From NCBI GenBank assembly GCA_965262665.1, contig CBDHFR010000004.1:682001-746000 (forward strand): a stretch of DNA of 64,000 nt. The letters are read 5' to 3'. Shown here piece by piece: positions 1-8,249 of the stretch (position 1 is its first letter; each line of letters starts with the position of its first letter). A program made the translations under genes and the position numbers. The notes beneath the pieces were generated by a model, which saw only the letters and a program-made list of their open reading frames with translations, searched no databases and was not told the origin of the DNA. This DNA is from CBDBND01 sp965262665 (GTDB lineage Bacteria; Pseudomonadota; Alphaproteobacteria; Rhodospirillales; Rhodospirillaceae).

Positions 1-35
1 GTAAGTTTTCATGGTCCACGCCCGCTCACATCTGC

Positions 36-122
36 GGAGGGATGGCAGAGTGGTAATGCAGCGGATTGCTAATCCGTAAACCCGATAGGGTTTCCTGGGT
101 TCGAATCCCAGTCCCTCCGCCA
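36..122 (+). tRNA. tRNA-Ser (GCT anticodon)
   Basis: The acceptor arm GGAGGGA (36-42) pairs with TCCCTCC (112-118), followed by G and an encoded CCA. The anticodon loop TTGCTAA sits on a stem with one G-T pair, giving anticodon GCT, which reads AGC/AGU serine codons. A long variable arm, as in class II tRNAs, and the T loop GTTCGAA are present. The gene lies 142 bases upstream of a tyrosine integrase, and tRNA 3' ends are a common attachment site for such enzymes, so it is the likely left attachment site of island A. Confidence 0.96.
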
Positions 123-263
123 CAATCCTTTCCTGGCGCATCCCAGACTTTCCAAAAAAAGTAGCGTATGAAATAGATATAACAGCTATTAGCGTCTTGA
201 GCCGTCTTGTGGTTTCCCGTACTTTCCCATAAAATATAGGTGTGGAAATAGGGGGTATATCTA

Positions 264-1500
264 ATGGCGTCTGGTCGCAAGCCGAAAGGAAAGCATCCCG
301 ACAAAAAGTTGTCGCCAGCCTTCGTGCACAAGACCACCAAGCCCGGCCGGTACTGTGACGGCAATGGCTTGTATCTCAAGGTCGATCCATCGGGTGCACG
401 GCGATGGGAGCAAAGGCTGGTGATCCAGGGCCGGCAACGGACGCTGGGTCTTGGTGGGGTCCAGCTGGTATCGTTGTCAGAAGCCCGCGAAAAGGCGCTT
501 GCCAACCGCAAGATCGCCCGCGCCGGTGGCGACCCGATGGATCTTCGGCGCCAGGCCAATATACCCACCTTCGAGGCGGCAGCGGCGGCCGTCATTGAAC
601 TGCACCGCCCGAGCTGGCGCAACGCCAAGCACGCGTCACAGTGGGAGACCACGTTACGCACCTACGTCTATCCGCGCCTGGGCAAACGACCGGTGTCGGA
701 TATCGATACGGCAGAAGTCCTCAGCGTGCTCATGGCGATCTGGCACGACCAAGGCGGTAACCGCGCGGCGTGTGCGCCAACGCATCTCGACCGTCATGAA
801 ATGGGCCGTGGCCCAAGGCTTCCGGCAGGACAACCCTGCCGGCGAGGCCATCAGTGCTGTGCTGCCCAGGCAGAATGGCAAAGGCAAGCGCCATCACCGG
901 GCCCTGCCGCACGGAGAAGTCGCCGGCGCCATAGAGGCCGTACGCGCGTCTGGAAGCGGAAGGGCTGTCAAGCTGGCCTTCGAGTTCCTGATCCTGACCG
1001 CCGCACGATCTGGCGAGGTCCGGCATATGACGTGGAGCGAGGTCGACATGGACGCGGCAATTTGGACCGTTCCGGCTGAGCGAATGAAAGCTGGGCGCGA
1101 ACACCGTGTCCCACTGTGTACACGGGCGCTGGAGATGCTGACTGAAGCACGGCAGCTTGGGGACGGAAGCGGTCTCGTCTTTCCCGGAACCCGACCTGGG
1201 AAACCGCTCTCCGACATGACGCTGTCCAAACTGATGCGTGATCTCAGCCTAGACGCCGTGCCGCACGGCTTCCGGTCGAGTTTTCGCGATTGGGCGGCGG
1301 AGTGCACTAATGCGCCCCGCGCGGTCATGGAGGCGGCACTGGCCCATGCGGTCTCTAACAAAGTGGAGGCGGCTTATGCGCGTTCCGACCTGTTCGCACG
1401 GCGCTCCAAACTGATGGAGCAATGGGCCGAATACCTAACCGACAGCTGTGAAACAAAGGTCATCCCGATGATCGGACGGAGGAGCCAAGCAGATGCGTAA
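264..1500 (+). pseudogene. Tyrosine recombinase/integrase, frameshifted
   Basis: Site-specific integrase of the P4-like type with an N-terminal DUF4102 arm-binding domain (GRYCDGNGLYL, then TLGLGG). The first frame runs from 264 to about 760. The rest continues in the next frame with RRVRQRIS, the catalytic region AARSGEVRH, the HGFR box, LAHAV and AYARSD, ending at 1500. Against the intact paralogue at 14086-15285, the segment between the two frames (about 760-785) has one extra base, so a single insertion destroyed the gene. It lies next to tRNA-Ser, as expected for an integrase and its target. Its stop overlaps the start of the next gene. Confidence 0.9.
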
Positions 1501-2190
1501 GCGTGAGGAACAAGCAATTGAGAAGCGCGAATTGAAAGAGAAAGCCTTCCAGGAGATCAAGAATCTTGTGCACCGCCACGTATTTTCAGACCCGGAACTC
1601 CTGCGCGATCTTTCAATTGCGTTACGTTATGGGAGTCGCAATCAAGAACAACAAGACGCCTTATTCGAAGACATGGTTCAGAACAACGCAGAATTCTGTC
1701 TAATAGGCGATCCTTCGTTCCCTTCTTCCCCTTCTTCAGCCGAACAGGAATGCCGTTCGTTGATAAAAGGGAAGACCAGTGGCCTCACGTCCGCCCGGCG
1801 CTGGAGCGTGCCGTTGGCCTATATCATGAAGCGGGTAAGCCGATGCCCATTGTCTTGAGGAAGTGGGCCGAAAACCCCGGGAATCCAACGCCCATTAAGC
1901 AGGGACCGCGCAAGACTTCACAACATTGGACGGACATACGTGACCAAATAATCGCCATACGGATTGGTTTTGCGAACTATGTGCAACATGTTCGGCTAGG
2001 GCCGCAGGAGTTGCGGGTCGGACGCGCCTACTCAATGGAAGGGGAATTTAGGAAAGATCACACAATCTGTCGTGCTGTGCTTGAAGTGCTCGAAGACCTC
2101 TGCAAAAAACACCTAGATTGCCATCCTCCAACCTACAATATGATTTGGAACGCTTGCCAACGATACCCAAGTTTAGTCCGACCGAACTAG
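1493..2190 (+). pseudogene. Integrase-companion protein of unknown function, frameshifted
   Basis: The ATG at 1493 lies inside the end of the integrase gene, so the two were translationally coupled. The first frame is a charged, helical N-terminus. Near 1735-1750 the coherent reading moves to another frame, which continues to 2190. That second half contains REDQWPHVRPALERAV followed by a Lys-Pro and a Leu-x-Lys-Trp motif. The same spacing of His, Ala-Leu, Lys, Pro and Leu-Lys-Lys-Trp occurs in the gene that follows the integrase of island B (15282-16175). I read them as members of one family, and no function is recognisable. Whether the frameshift is a mutation or a sequencing error cannot be told here. 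Confidence 0.55.
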
Positions 2191-2480
2191 GAACCACGCC
2201 CAACGGGTGGACTCTTCTCGCCCCAAGGTTTGGAGACTATCCCGAAGTCTCCTGGTATCGACAGGACCGGCTGCGACTCCGAAGAAGTTCCTGAATTCGT
2301 CCCGTGTGCCAGACCGTAAATTTCGCTGATTTCTTCGATAAGTTGCTCCAACGTTCGCGCCCCTATGCGGCGGAGAAAAGCCTTGAGCTTTGAGGAGACC
2401 ATCTCGATGGGGTTCAAGTTGGGTCGTAAGGTGGCAGCAACGCACGGTCCGACACCGTAGAGCGCATAGCCTCCCATCAC
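2187..2480 (-). pseudogene. IS630-family transposase, C-terminal remnant
   Basis: On the minus strand the segment PNLNPIEMVSSKLKAFLRR matches the end of IS630 transposases, where the glutamate of NPIE is the last DDE catalytic residue. The N-terminal two thirds are missing and no inverted repeats are clear. The remnant lies between the companion gene and alpA of island A. It points to an old, decayed insertion. Confidence 0.75.
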
Positions 2481-2793
2481 CCGCTGTCAAAGAGCGGACC
2501 CTAAGATCCATGGAAAGGCTATTGCTGATAGTCAGTCCTACCAAAAAAGAGGAATCACTTATTAACCCTTAGGGGAAACCCAAATCGATTCAAACGTTCG
2601 CGATAACGCTGTAAGCTACCACTCCGTATGATTGCGGACGTTCATTTGCATCGTTTTGCTCCGCACGACCTTAGCTCCAGGCATTAAACTGTTTCGCGCG
2701 TGAGAATCTTTACTTCAGATTTTACCGCAGCAATCCGCATTCTTTTCCGACCTGACGAGGTTTGTCACGTCTCATAGGAAAGGAGCAAAACAA
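2481..2793. other. Intergenic region upstream of alpA
   Basis: No open frame with recognisable content. The stretch probably carries the promoter of the alpA-primase unit. The only element I would name is the AGGAAAGGAG ribosome-binding site at about 2776-2787. Confidence 0.4.
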
Positions 2794-2985
2794 ATGTCTG
2801 AAGATCGAATTCTTCGTCTACCTACCGTTGTGAGGATGACCGGAATCAGCCGGTCCCGGATTTACATCTACATGAACCGCGAGATCGACCCGTTCCCCCG
2901 CTCTATCAAACTCGGTGCCAATATGGTTGGCTGGCGCCATTCCGAGGTCGAGGCTTGGCTAAACGCTCGACAGCGCTCGGCATGA
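2794..2985 (+). CDS. alpA: AlpA-family DNA-binding regulator (island A)
   Basis: A 63-residue protein with the AlpA/MerR-like winged helix: RLPTVVRMTGISRSRIY is the helix-turn-helix, followed by PFPRSIKLG, a Gly-Trp strand and EVEAWLNAR. AlpA proteins switch on excision or early genes in P4-like satellites and cryptic prophages. A strong AGGAAAGGAG lies just upstream of the ATG. The next gene starts 4 bases after the stop, so the two form one unit. A second AlpA, clearly divergent, is found in island B at 17172. Confidence 0.88.
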   Translation: MSEDRILRLPTVVRMTGISRSRIYIYMNREIDPFPRSIKLGANMVGWRHSEVEAWLNARQRSA

Positions 2986-2989
2986 CGCC

Positions 2990-3172
2990 ATGGCTCGCAA
3001 AAGTAAGCGCCCGGCCGATTATGGTCGAGACAGGCGGTGCGATGTGGGTGGCAAGCGATCCGGAAACGCCACGGTAGCGGTCTACACCTTTGCCAAGCGT
3101 CAAGGCTTCCCCGACTTTGCCGCCATCAACAACGCAGCACTCCGGGTGCTGCCGGCGTTGGTTGAGGATGAC
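2990..3172 (+). pseudogene. Primase/helicase-type replication protein, N-terminal remnant
   Basis: Starts 4 bases after alpA. After a basic leader, residues around 43-60 read DFAAINNAALRVLPALV. This resembles the N-terminus of satellite and prophage primase-helicases (toprim/VirE type), where a Phe-Ala-x-Ile-Asn segment precedes the zinc-binding region. The frame then runs at about 3172 into an IS3 transposase sequence, so everything after the first 60 residues is lost. The assignment rests on this short segment and on the AlpA context, so it is moderate. Confidence 0.55.
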
Positions 3173-3291
3173 CTAACCCAGGCCATCATTCGATTGGCCT
3201 CTGAGTATGGCCGCTATGGCTATCGCCGTATCGGCGCTCTGCTCCGGGCTGAATGGACCTGCACCGCAAAAGTGGAGAGTTACCTTCTCAC

Positions 3292-4149
3292 CTAAGCCGC
3301 CATACTTTCGCACTTCACCGGACTGATGCTGCCCAGATATGAATGGCGACGACGCGGATTATAAAATCCATTGATATAATGGAACAGGGCGTTTTGTGCC
3401 TGTTCCCTGGTTTCATAGTGTTCCCTCCATATTAATTCTGCTTTCAATGATTTGAAGAACGTTTCTACAGTCGCATTGCCATAGCAATTCCCTTTGCCAG
3501 ACATCGAAGAGAGAAAGCCGTGGCCTTTGAGAAGTTTCCGGTAATCGTTGGAGCAATACTGCGAGCCACGATCAGAATGATGAATGACCCCTGGTGGCGG
3601 TTGTCGCAATGCAATGGCCCTTTTCAGAGCCTTGATCGGCAAATCCCGTTTGAGCCTGTCGCTGACGGCCCAGCCAATGACACGGCGTGAATACAAATCG
3701 ATGATCACCGCAAGATACAGCCAGCCCGCTGCCGTCCAGAGATAGCTGATATCACCGGCCCATTTCTGGTTTGGTCCCGTGGCCTGAAAATCTCCATCCA
3801 GAAGGTTGGGAGCTATGTTGTGGTTGTGATTACTGTTTGTCGTGCGTTTGAATTTATGAGTTCTGACGATGCGAATATCGTTCTCCCGCATCAACCGCCC
3901 GACCCGGCGTTCACCAATGACGCTGCCTTGATCCCTGAGTTCATCAGTCATTCGCTGGCGACCATAGGCCCGATAATTACGGGCATGTTCGGCACGAATA
4001 TGGGCCAAATAGACCCTGTCGTCGCGTTGGCGCTGACTGGCAGGGCGAGACACCCAAGCGTAGTAGCCGCTTTCACTGACCCTCAGGACTTTGCACATCC
4101 TGCAGATTGAAAAATTGGCCTTCTCCTTTGCGATGAAATGAAACCTCAT
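3292..4149 (-). CDS. IS3-family transposase OrfB (DDE domain)
   Basis: 285 residues. The catalytic core is visible: WAGDISYLWTAAGWLYLAVIID (first two DDE-region Asp residues in the GDI and VIID strands), then HHSDRGSQYCS, then GNCYGNATVETFFKSLKAE with the final Glu, and a tail ending RRRHSYLGSISPV. Length is normal for IS3 OrfB. It is expressed as the OrfAB fusion by frameshifting in the A7G tract. The frame is intact, so this copy could still be active. Confidence 0.92.
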   Translation of the reverse strand: MRFHFIAKEKANFSICRMCKVLRVSESGYYAWVSRPASQRQRDDRVYLAHIRAEHARNYRAYGRQRMTDELRDQGSVIGERRVGRLMRENDIRIVRTHKFKRTTNSNHNHNIAPNLLDGDFQATGPNQKWAGDISYLWTAAGWLYLAVIIDLYSRRVIGWAVSDRLKRDLPIKALKRAIALRQPPPGVIHHSDRGSQYCSNDYRKLLKGHGFLSSMSGKGNCYGNATVETFFKSLKAELIWREHYETREQAQNALFHYINGFYNPRRRHSYLGSISPVKCESMAA

Positions 4150-4421
4150 CGGCTTTGGCTCGCGAAGAAGGCCGTCGCTTTTTTTAAAATGTCCCGCTCC
4201 TCACGCAATGTCCTGTTCTCCTTGCAAAGGCGAGCCAATTCCTTGTCTTTATCATTATGAGGGCCGGACAGCAGCTCAGTGTGCTTATGAGCGGTAATCC
4301 ACTTGCCTAATGTAGACAGGCCAATGCCAAGATCGGCGGCAACTTGCTTGTGTGATAGCCCGCTCGTCAATGCAATCCGAACGGCTTCAGAACGAAATTC
4401 CTCAGTTCTTCCGATACCCAT
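4146..4421 (-). CDS. IS3-family transposase OrfA
   Basis: 91 residues with the helix-turn-helix of IS3 OrfA proteins (FRSEAVRIALTSGLSHKQVA, then LGIGLSTLGKWI) and a leucine-zipper-like C-terminus ending KKATAFFASQSR. An A7G tract on the coding strand (4179-4186, ATTTTAAAAAAAGCG) is the expected site of -1 frameshifting that joins OrfA to OrfB. OrfA overlaps the OrfB start by 4 bases. It binds the element ends. Confidence 0.9.
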   Translation of the reverse strand: MGIGRTEEFRSEAVRIALTSGLSHKQVAADLGIGLSTLGKWITAHKHTELLSGPHNDKDKELARLCKENRTLREERDILKKATAFFASQSR

Positions 4422-4753
4422 ATGGGCCTCCTGTTGAGTTTAAACTTTAACAGAAGGCACTCTCCATTTTACCGGTACCAGTCCAGAGCCGGGCTCACCT
4501 TGGGAGAACGGATATAACGAGAGCTTCAACGGTAAGCTCAGGGACGAGTGTCTGAACAGCGAAATCTTCTTCACGCTGAAGGAAGCCAAAGTGCTAATCG
4601 AGAGTTGGCGTCATCACTACAATACCGTCAGACCGCATAGTTCTCTGGGCTATAGACCACCCGCACCACAGACGGTCTTGCCTAGAACCGTCAAACCGCC
4701 CTTGAAAACGTCCGGGCTCTCTCAAACCAACTGGACCACTCATAGGGGGCAGC

Positions 4754-5150
4754 TCAAGGCGTTCCGATCCGAAGACCTCGGTCCATTCGTCGAACGACAG
4801 GTTGGACGTGATGATGATCGAGCCGCGTTCGTAGCTCTGGGAGATGATCTCGAAGACCTCGGTCCACGCTGTCAAGGGCGGCGCAAAATTGGGCCATTAG
4901 GGCGGCGTAAAAGTATGCCAGTTTCGGAAGTAGCTGACGGATTGGGTTCAGGTGTGCGCCCGGGGACCAGCGGCTCCTCATGTAACAGCGGGGGTGGCGG
5001 GCGATGATCTCACCCCCACAGCCGATCTCGACCACATCCACAAAGGCCCGGATCGTCACCTCCCGGAAGCCGTAGGTGCTGGGCACGGAGTAGTCATTGG
5101 TCTTGAAGCGCACCAGGGATTGAGCACTGACGCGCCCCGTGGCCTTGCCA
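4754..5150 (-). pseudogene. IS21-family remnant (IstA end fused to IstB end)
   Basis: On the minus strand, 5150 to about 4935 encodes the C-terminal region of IstA (RVSAQSLVRFKTNDYSVP, then EIIARHPRCY). Past about 4870 the sequence becomes IstB, the AAA+ helper (SYERGSIIITSNLSFDEWTEVF). In an intact IS21 the two genes are complete and consecutive, so an internal deletion has joined their 3' parts. This element cuts the end of the portal gene at about 5150. A second IstB remnant lies at 35674-35960. Confidence 0.82.
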
Positions 5151-6005
5151 TTGTCGAAGCGCTTCACGTTTGCTTGTGCCGTCGCTGTCATCAAAGAGCG
5201 CTGGCGAACAACCACACGCGGCAACCATCCGGGCAAAAGAATCTTTGCTCACAGCAACCATGGACTCCGGTGGATGCGGTCCAAGCCGGTTTGCAGCCCA
5301 GTCTTTTTGCGGTGCGCCCGCCTTGCCTTGATCCCATGCAGCGGCGGTGGTCTCGACTAACAGCGCTTTACCACGTGCGCCGGTTATGTCCGCCCTAAGC
5401 ATCTTAAGCGGATCGGTGTCGCTATTGTCGCCGCCGTCTTGAGGGATTGCGATTAGTTGGGCCAATGGCCCCGCCGCCTCATCGGCTAAAGACCTTTCGG
5501 CTTCGCTTTGTAAACGCGCCGTCGTATGGGCAAAGGCCGTTGGCCCGGTGCCGACATAGGGTTGCCCCGGTGTCGATCCCCAACGGACAAAGACAACGGA
5601 TCGTGCCGGTAGGTTCCAAGTGGTAGACGTGCTCGGCCCGTAACAGGTCGCCCGCACGGTCCATGAATCCGGATCGTGGCTGCCTTCCCAATGCCAAGAC
5701 GACGCGGGAATTAGCTGCACACGATCACGGACTCGAATCACGTGCATGGAGTCACCGCTGCGAATCAGATCGCGTCCGACCTGGGCGAGAAACTGAGGGG
5801 TGATGGTTTCTTGTGCCCAGGCCGGACCCTCGACACGGGCGGCAGCAAACGCCCGTGAGAGCGCGCCCGCAGCCGCTTCGATTGCAGCCGTGCTTGAAGC
5901 ATCCGCAGCGGTGCCCGCCGCTTGTGATTCAATGAGCCTTACAACAGCGTCGGAGAAATCGCCGCCACTGTCGCGCCTCTCGCGCTGTTGCCAGGGCCAG
6001 CGCAT
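5150..6005 (-). pseudogene. Phage portal protein, 3' end lost (island A)
   Basis: Starts MRWPWQQRERRD and matches the island C portal along its length (TPQFLAQVGRDLIRSGDS here, SPSVLAQIGRDLIRAGES there; both have SDGTSKRE near the end). Portals form the dodecameric ring at the capsid vertex through which DNA enters. About 286 residues remain before the frame runs into IS21 sequence at about 5150, and the C-terminus is gone. The start overlaps the connector stop, so the two were coupled. HK97-type portals are usually over 400 residues; this family looks compact, near 350. Confidence 0.85.
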
Positions 6006-6379
6006 CAGCCGATTGCTCCCGCACGGCGTATTTTCCAGGGCGCAAGCAAACCTTTAGCGCCGGAGTTGCGGAAGATCGCAGAATGATTGACCGTGTATTC
6101 GATTTGTTTGTTGCCCACCGTTGACTCGGATGCAATCGCCCCAAAATCTGCTTGGGCGAGGTAGCCAACGAATCTTATCAGGGACTCATTCTTGATTGCC
6201 TGCGGTGCGCCTGGCGCTTCGCGTTCGATAAGCGCAGCGGCGGCCTCGGCAAGTCCGCACACGGCATCATCGCCGTCTATTGTGCGGCCCGAGCAGGCTC
6301 TCCGCACATAAGCTGCCGCATCGGCCCAAGCAGTTGTTCTGCGATCAGTTGGAAAAGGGACAAGAGATACTAGAGCCAT
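6005..6379 (-). CDS. Phage head-tail connector / head-completion protein (island A)
   Basis: 124 residues, gp6-like. It starts MALVSLVPFPTD and has the pattern APQAIKNESLIRFVGYLAQ, followed at the end by GAKGLLAPWKIRRAG. The island C counterpart (47549-47923) reads APQVAKNEAVVRLAAYLEA and GARSLLLPWRVHRA at the same places. Such proteins dock under the portal ring. The gene sits between protease and portal in both islands and overlaps each by a few bases. The frame is intact although its neighbours are not. Confidence 0.8.
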   Translation of the reverse strand: MALVSLVPFPTDRRTTAWADAAAYVRRACSGRTIDGDDAVCGLAEAAAALIEREAPGAPQAIKNESLIRFVGYLAQADFGAIASESTVGNKQIEYTVNHSAIFRNSGAKGLLAPWKIRRAGAIG

Positions 6380-7047
6380 ATGCGCCGCCTATGAGTTCGG
6401 CCATTCGTGTGATCATCTTGGCGTGCTTCAACCGTGGTTTCGGCGTAGGCCGGTCGAGTCACTATGCTTAACTCGTACAGCACAGCTTGATTAATTTGGC
6501 GTATTTGGACGCCCGGGTTTCCAGGTTCATCAATCAGTTCTTCCGCATTACTCACAACGCTTGCCGGTGGAACACGAAAGCCCGGTGACAGCCCAACGGC
6601 TAGACCACTTTCAATGGCGAGCAGAGAATCACGCACCCATGACGTTTGTTTTTCTATGTCAGGTAAATCAGCTTCAAAGCGCAGGGCCTTGTCTGAATCC
6701 TTCAGCCGAAGCGTTCCGGCTTTCATACTCGCCAAGGGCTTAGAAAAATCATGGCCGGACAGTAGGTTTACATCCCGCCGTGCGACCTGTTCTTTTAATT
6801 CGCTGACAGCCTCATCAACCGCTTCCGCGTAGGCCGCGCTGAGGTCGGCTTGGAGTTTTTCAAATTCTTTTATTTGCCAGCCAAAGGCACCCTTAGAAAA
6901 GCGCTCTTTGCGGACTCGGCCTCGATCTTTGACGGTCGCCATTTTCCCATAAGGGAAACTGCCTGACAGAGTCCGGCCACCACCACCTCTGGCCCGGATT
7001 TCTAGCTCGGCATCGAAGAAAGGTGCGGATGTTGAGAACGAGGTCAT
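6370..7047 (-). CDS. HK97-type prohead protease (island A)
   Basis: 225 residues of the U35 family that cleaves the capsid scaffold (delta) domain during maturation. The catalytic His is in LLSGHDFSKPLASM (about residues 98-111) and the Ser in YELSIVTRPAYAETTVEAR near residue 205. The C-terminus stops soon after, as in normal proteases of this family. The island C homologue carries about 160 extra residues there. The gene overlaps the connector start by 10 bases. Confidence 0.88.
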   Translation of the reverse strand: MTSFSTSAPFFDAELEIRARGGGGRTLSGSFPYGKMATVKDRGRVRKERFSKGAFGWQIKEFEKLQADLSAAYAEAVDEAVSELKEQVARRDVNLLSGHDFSKPLASMKAGTLRLKDSDKALRFEADLPDIEKQTSWVRDSLLAIESGLAVGLSPGFRVPPASVVSNAEELIDEPGNPGVQIRQINQAVLYELSIVTRPAYAETTVEARQDDHTNGRTHRRRIWL

Positions 7048-7051
7048 GTCC

Positions 7052-7195
7052 TTACGTCTCAGTCAGAATGACGGGGCAAATGCCGCTCGGATCGTCCGAC
7101 CAAGCCCAAAGGGAATCGCTGTCTATTTTTATGATTCCACCGGAACCGGCTTCAAGTCTATGAGCCCTTGAGTTTGGACTCGGCATTGTAGCGGC
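7052..7195 (-). pseudogene. Small head gene, C-terminal remnant (island A)
   Basis: Only the last 45 or so residues remain, ending IIKIDSDSLWAWSDDP and then VILTET. The island C gene at 46149-46436 ends AIADDTFKSWFWSRDP and then LVITEIPS, so the two belong together. In both islands this gene directly precedes the protease. The 5' part has been replaced by the IS630 element that begins at about 7196. Function is unknown; a capsid-associated role is suggested only by position. Confidence 0.6.
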
Positions 7196-7199
7196 GGAC

Positions 7200-8110
7200 C
7201 TAAAAAATAGGGTGCCGGTTACCGGCGGCTTTCCACAGATCATCGATGGTGCGGGGTTTTAAGCGCTTCATGTGAGCTTTGAACTTTGAAAATGCGAGCT
7301 CGATCGGGTTGAAGTCCGGCGCATAGGGTGGCAGGAACAAAAGCCATGCGCCCCGCTTTTCAACCGCCCGCCTGGCACCGTCGCGTTTGTCGGCCGGCAG
7401 ATTGCCGGGGACAACAACAGCGCCTTTTTGAAGGGTCGGGGCGCGTTGCGTTTTGATGTACTGCTCGAATGCATCACCGTCCATGGCGCCCTCGATCAAA
7501 TCAGGGCACCCAGGGCGCGGTCAGGCCGTCACCGCGCAATCCGGCAATGAAGGTCATGGTTTTCCAATGACCATGGGGAATGGCGGCAACCATCCGCTGG
7601 CCGCTGGGACAGCGCCCCCGCAGGCGCGCCATTTTGGTATTGATACTTGTTTCGTCAAGGAACACGATCCTGCCGACCCGCTCGGGATGGGCCGGGAGCC
7701 GGGCCTGACGTTGGCGCCAAACCACGCGTGCTGCCTGCCCATCCGCGCGTTCCTGTTCACTGGCGTGGGCGGTTTTTTTAAAGCTGATCTTGCGCGCGTG
7801 GAACCAGTCATTAATCGTCGAAGTCGGCGCAATCACTTGGTGAACTTCGTCCAGACGCTCAGACAGCTCTTGCAGTGTCGGGTCTGGCGTCTCCTTAATC
7901 CAGCGCAGGATATCCTCGCCGTCAAGGATCAAGACGGCGCTGGCGCGACGGCCGTGGCTTGACCGCGACAGTCCCCTCGTCTTCATATCGCCCGCCATAC
8001 CGCACCGCCGAGCTTGCGCTCACCTCAAAAAGGGCCGCCGCCTGACGGCGCGACATGCCCGACGCCACTTTCCTCGCCAAACGAATACGCAGGTCTTCCG
8101 ATACAGCCAC
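7200..8110 (-). pseudogene. IS630-family transposase, multiply broken
   Basis: Three consecutive frames make up one transposase. They are the N-terminal helix-turn-helix (8110 to about 7990), the core with IVFLDETSINTKMARLRG (to 7501) and the end with LFLPPYAPDFNPIELAFSKF (7499 to 7200). One extra base near 7500 causes the last shift. The second catalytic Asp, normally in a MDNLPAHK-like motif, is replaced (VVVPGNLPADK), so the protein would be inactive even without the shifts. The element interrupts the island A head module. Confidence 0.88.
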
Positions 8111-8249
8111 GATGCCCCCGCCAAAGCGGCTATCGAATCAGTCTGCCAAGACCATGACAACAAAATTTTGATTCATTCAACCGCGGAAACGCTCTAGAGT
8201 TCTCGGACGCATATTTAAACCGGATGAGATTGATGGAAGGGACACGATT

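Larger units (their letters stand above)
3260..4479 (-). mobile_element. IS3-family insertion sequence (inner copy)
   Basis: Imperfect inverted repeats flank the two transposase frames: 3261-3280 ends in TGGAGAGT, and the complement of 4459-4478 ends the same way, with about 16 of 20 positions equal by eye. The element is about 1.2 kb and looks complete. It is inserted in the remains of another IS3. Confidence 0.85.
3173..4760 (+). pseudogene. IS3-family transposase (outer copy), two ends around a second IS3
   Basis: The left piece (about 3173-3260) reads IIRLASEYGRYGYRRIGALL, the start of an IS3 OrfB. The right piece (about 4480-4745) reads SPWENGYNESFNGKLRDECL, then HHYNTVRPHSSLGYRPP, the C-terminal part with the catalytic Glu. 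The middle, including the first two Asp residues, is absent. A complete IS3 element of a different subgroup sits between the pieces. So one IS3 was hit by another, with loss of its core. The outer copy itself truncated the primase gene. Confidence 0.85.
120..7195. mobile_element. Island A: degraded satellite-like integrated element at tRNA-Ser
   Basis: From the tRNA-Ser end rightwards there are a tyrosine integrase, companion gene, AlpA and primase start on the plus strand, then IS debris, then a minus-strand portal, connector, protease and small head gene. Integrase, AlpA, primase and head genes without tail genes are the parts list of capsid-forming phage satellites. Integrase and portal are broken, and the primase and small head gene are truncated. 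The right boundary is not visible: the head module is cut by an IS630 element at about 7196 and I found no second copy of the tRNA 3' end. The grouping of all these genes in one element is inference. Confidence 0.6.

Noticed and set aside
894..1361. Long minus-strand open frame opposite the integrase of island A
   Set aside because: It mirrors conserved integrase codons on the other strand and has no protein-like pattern of its own.
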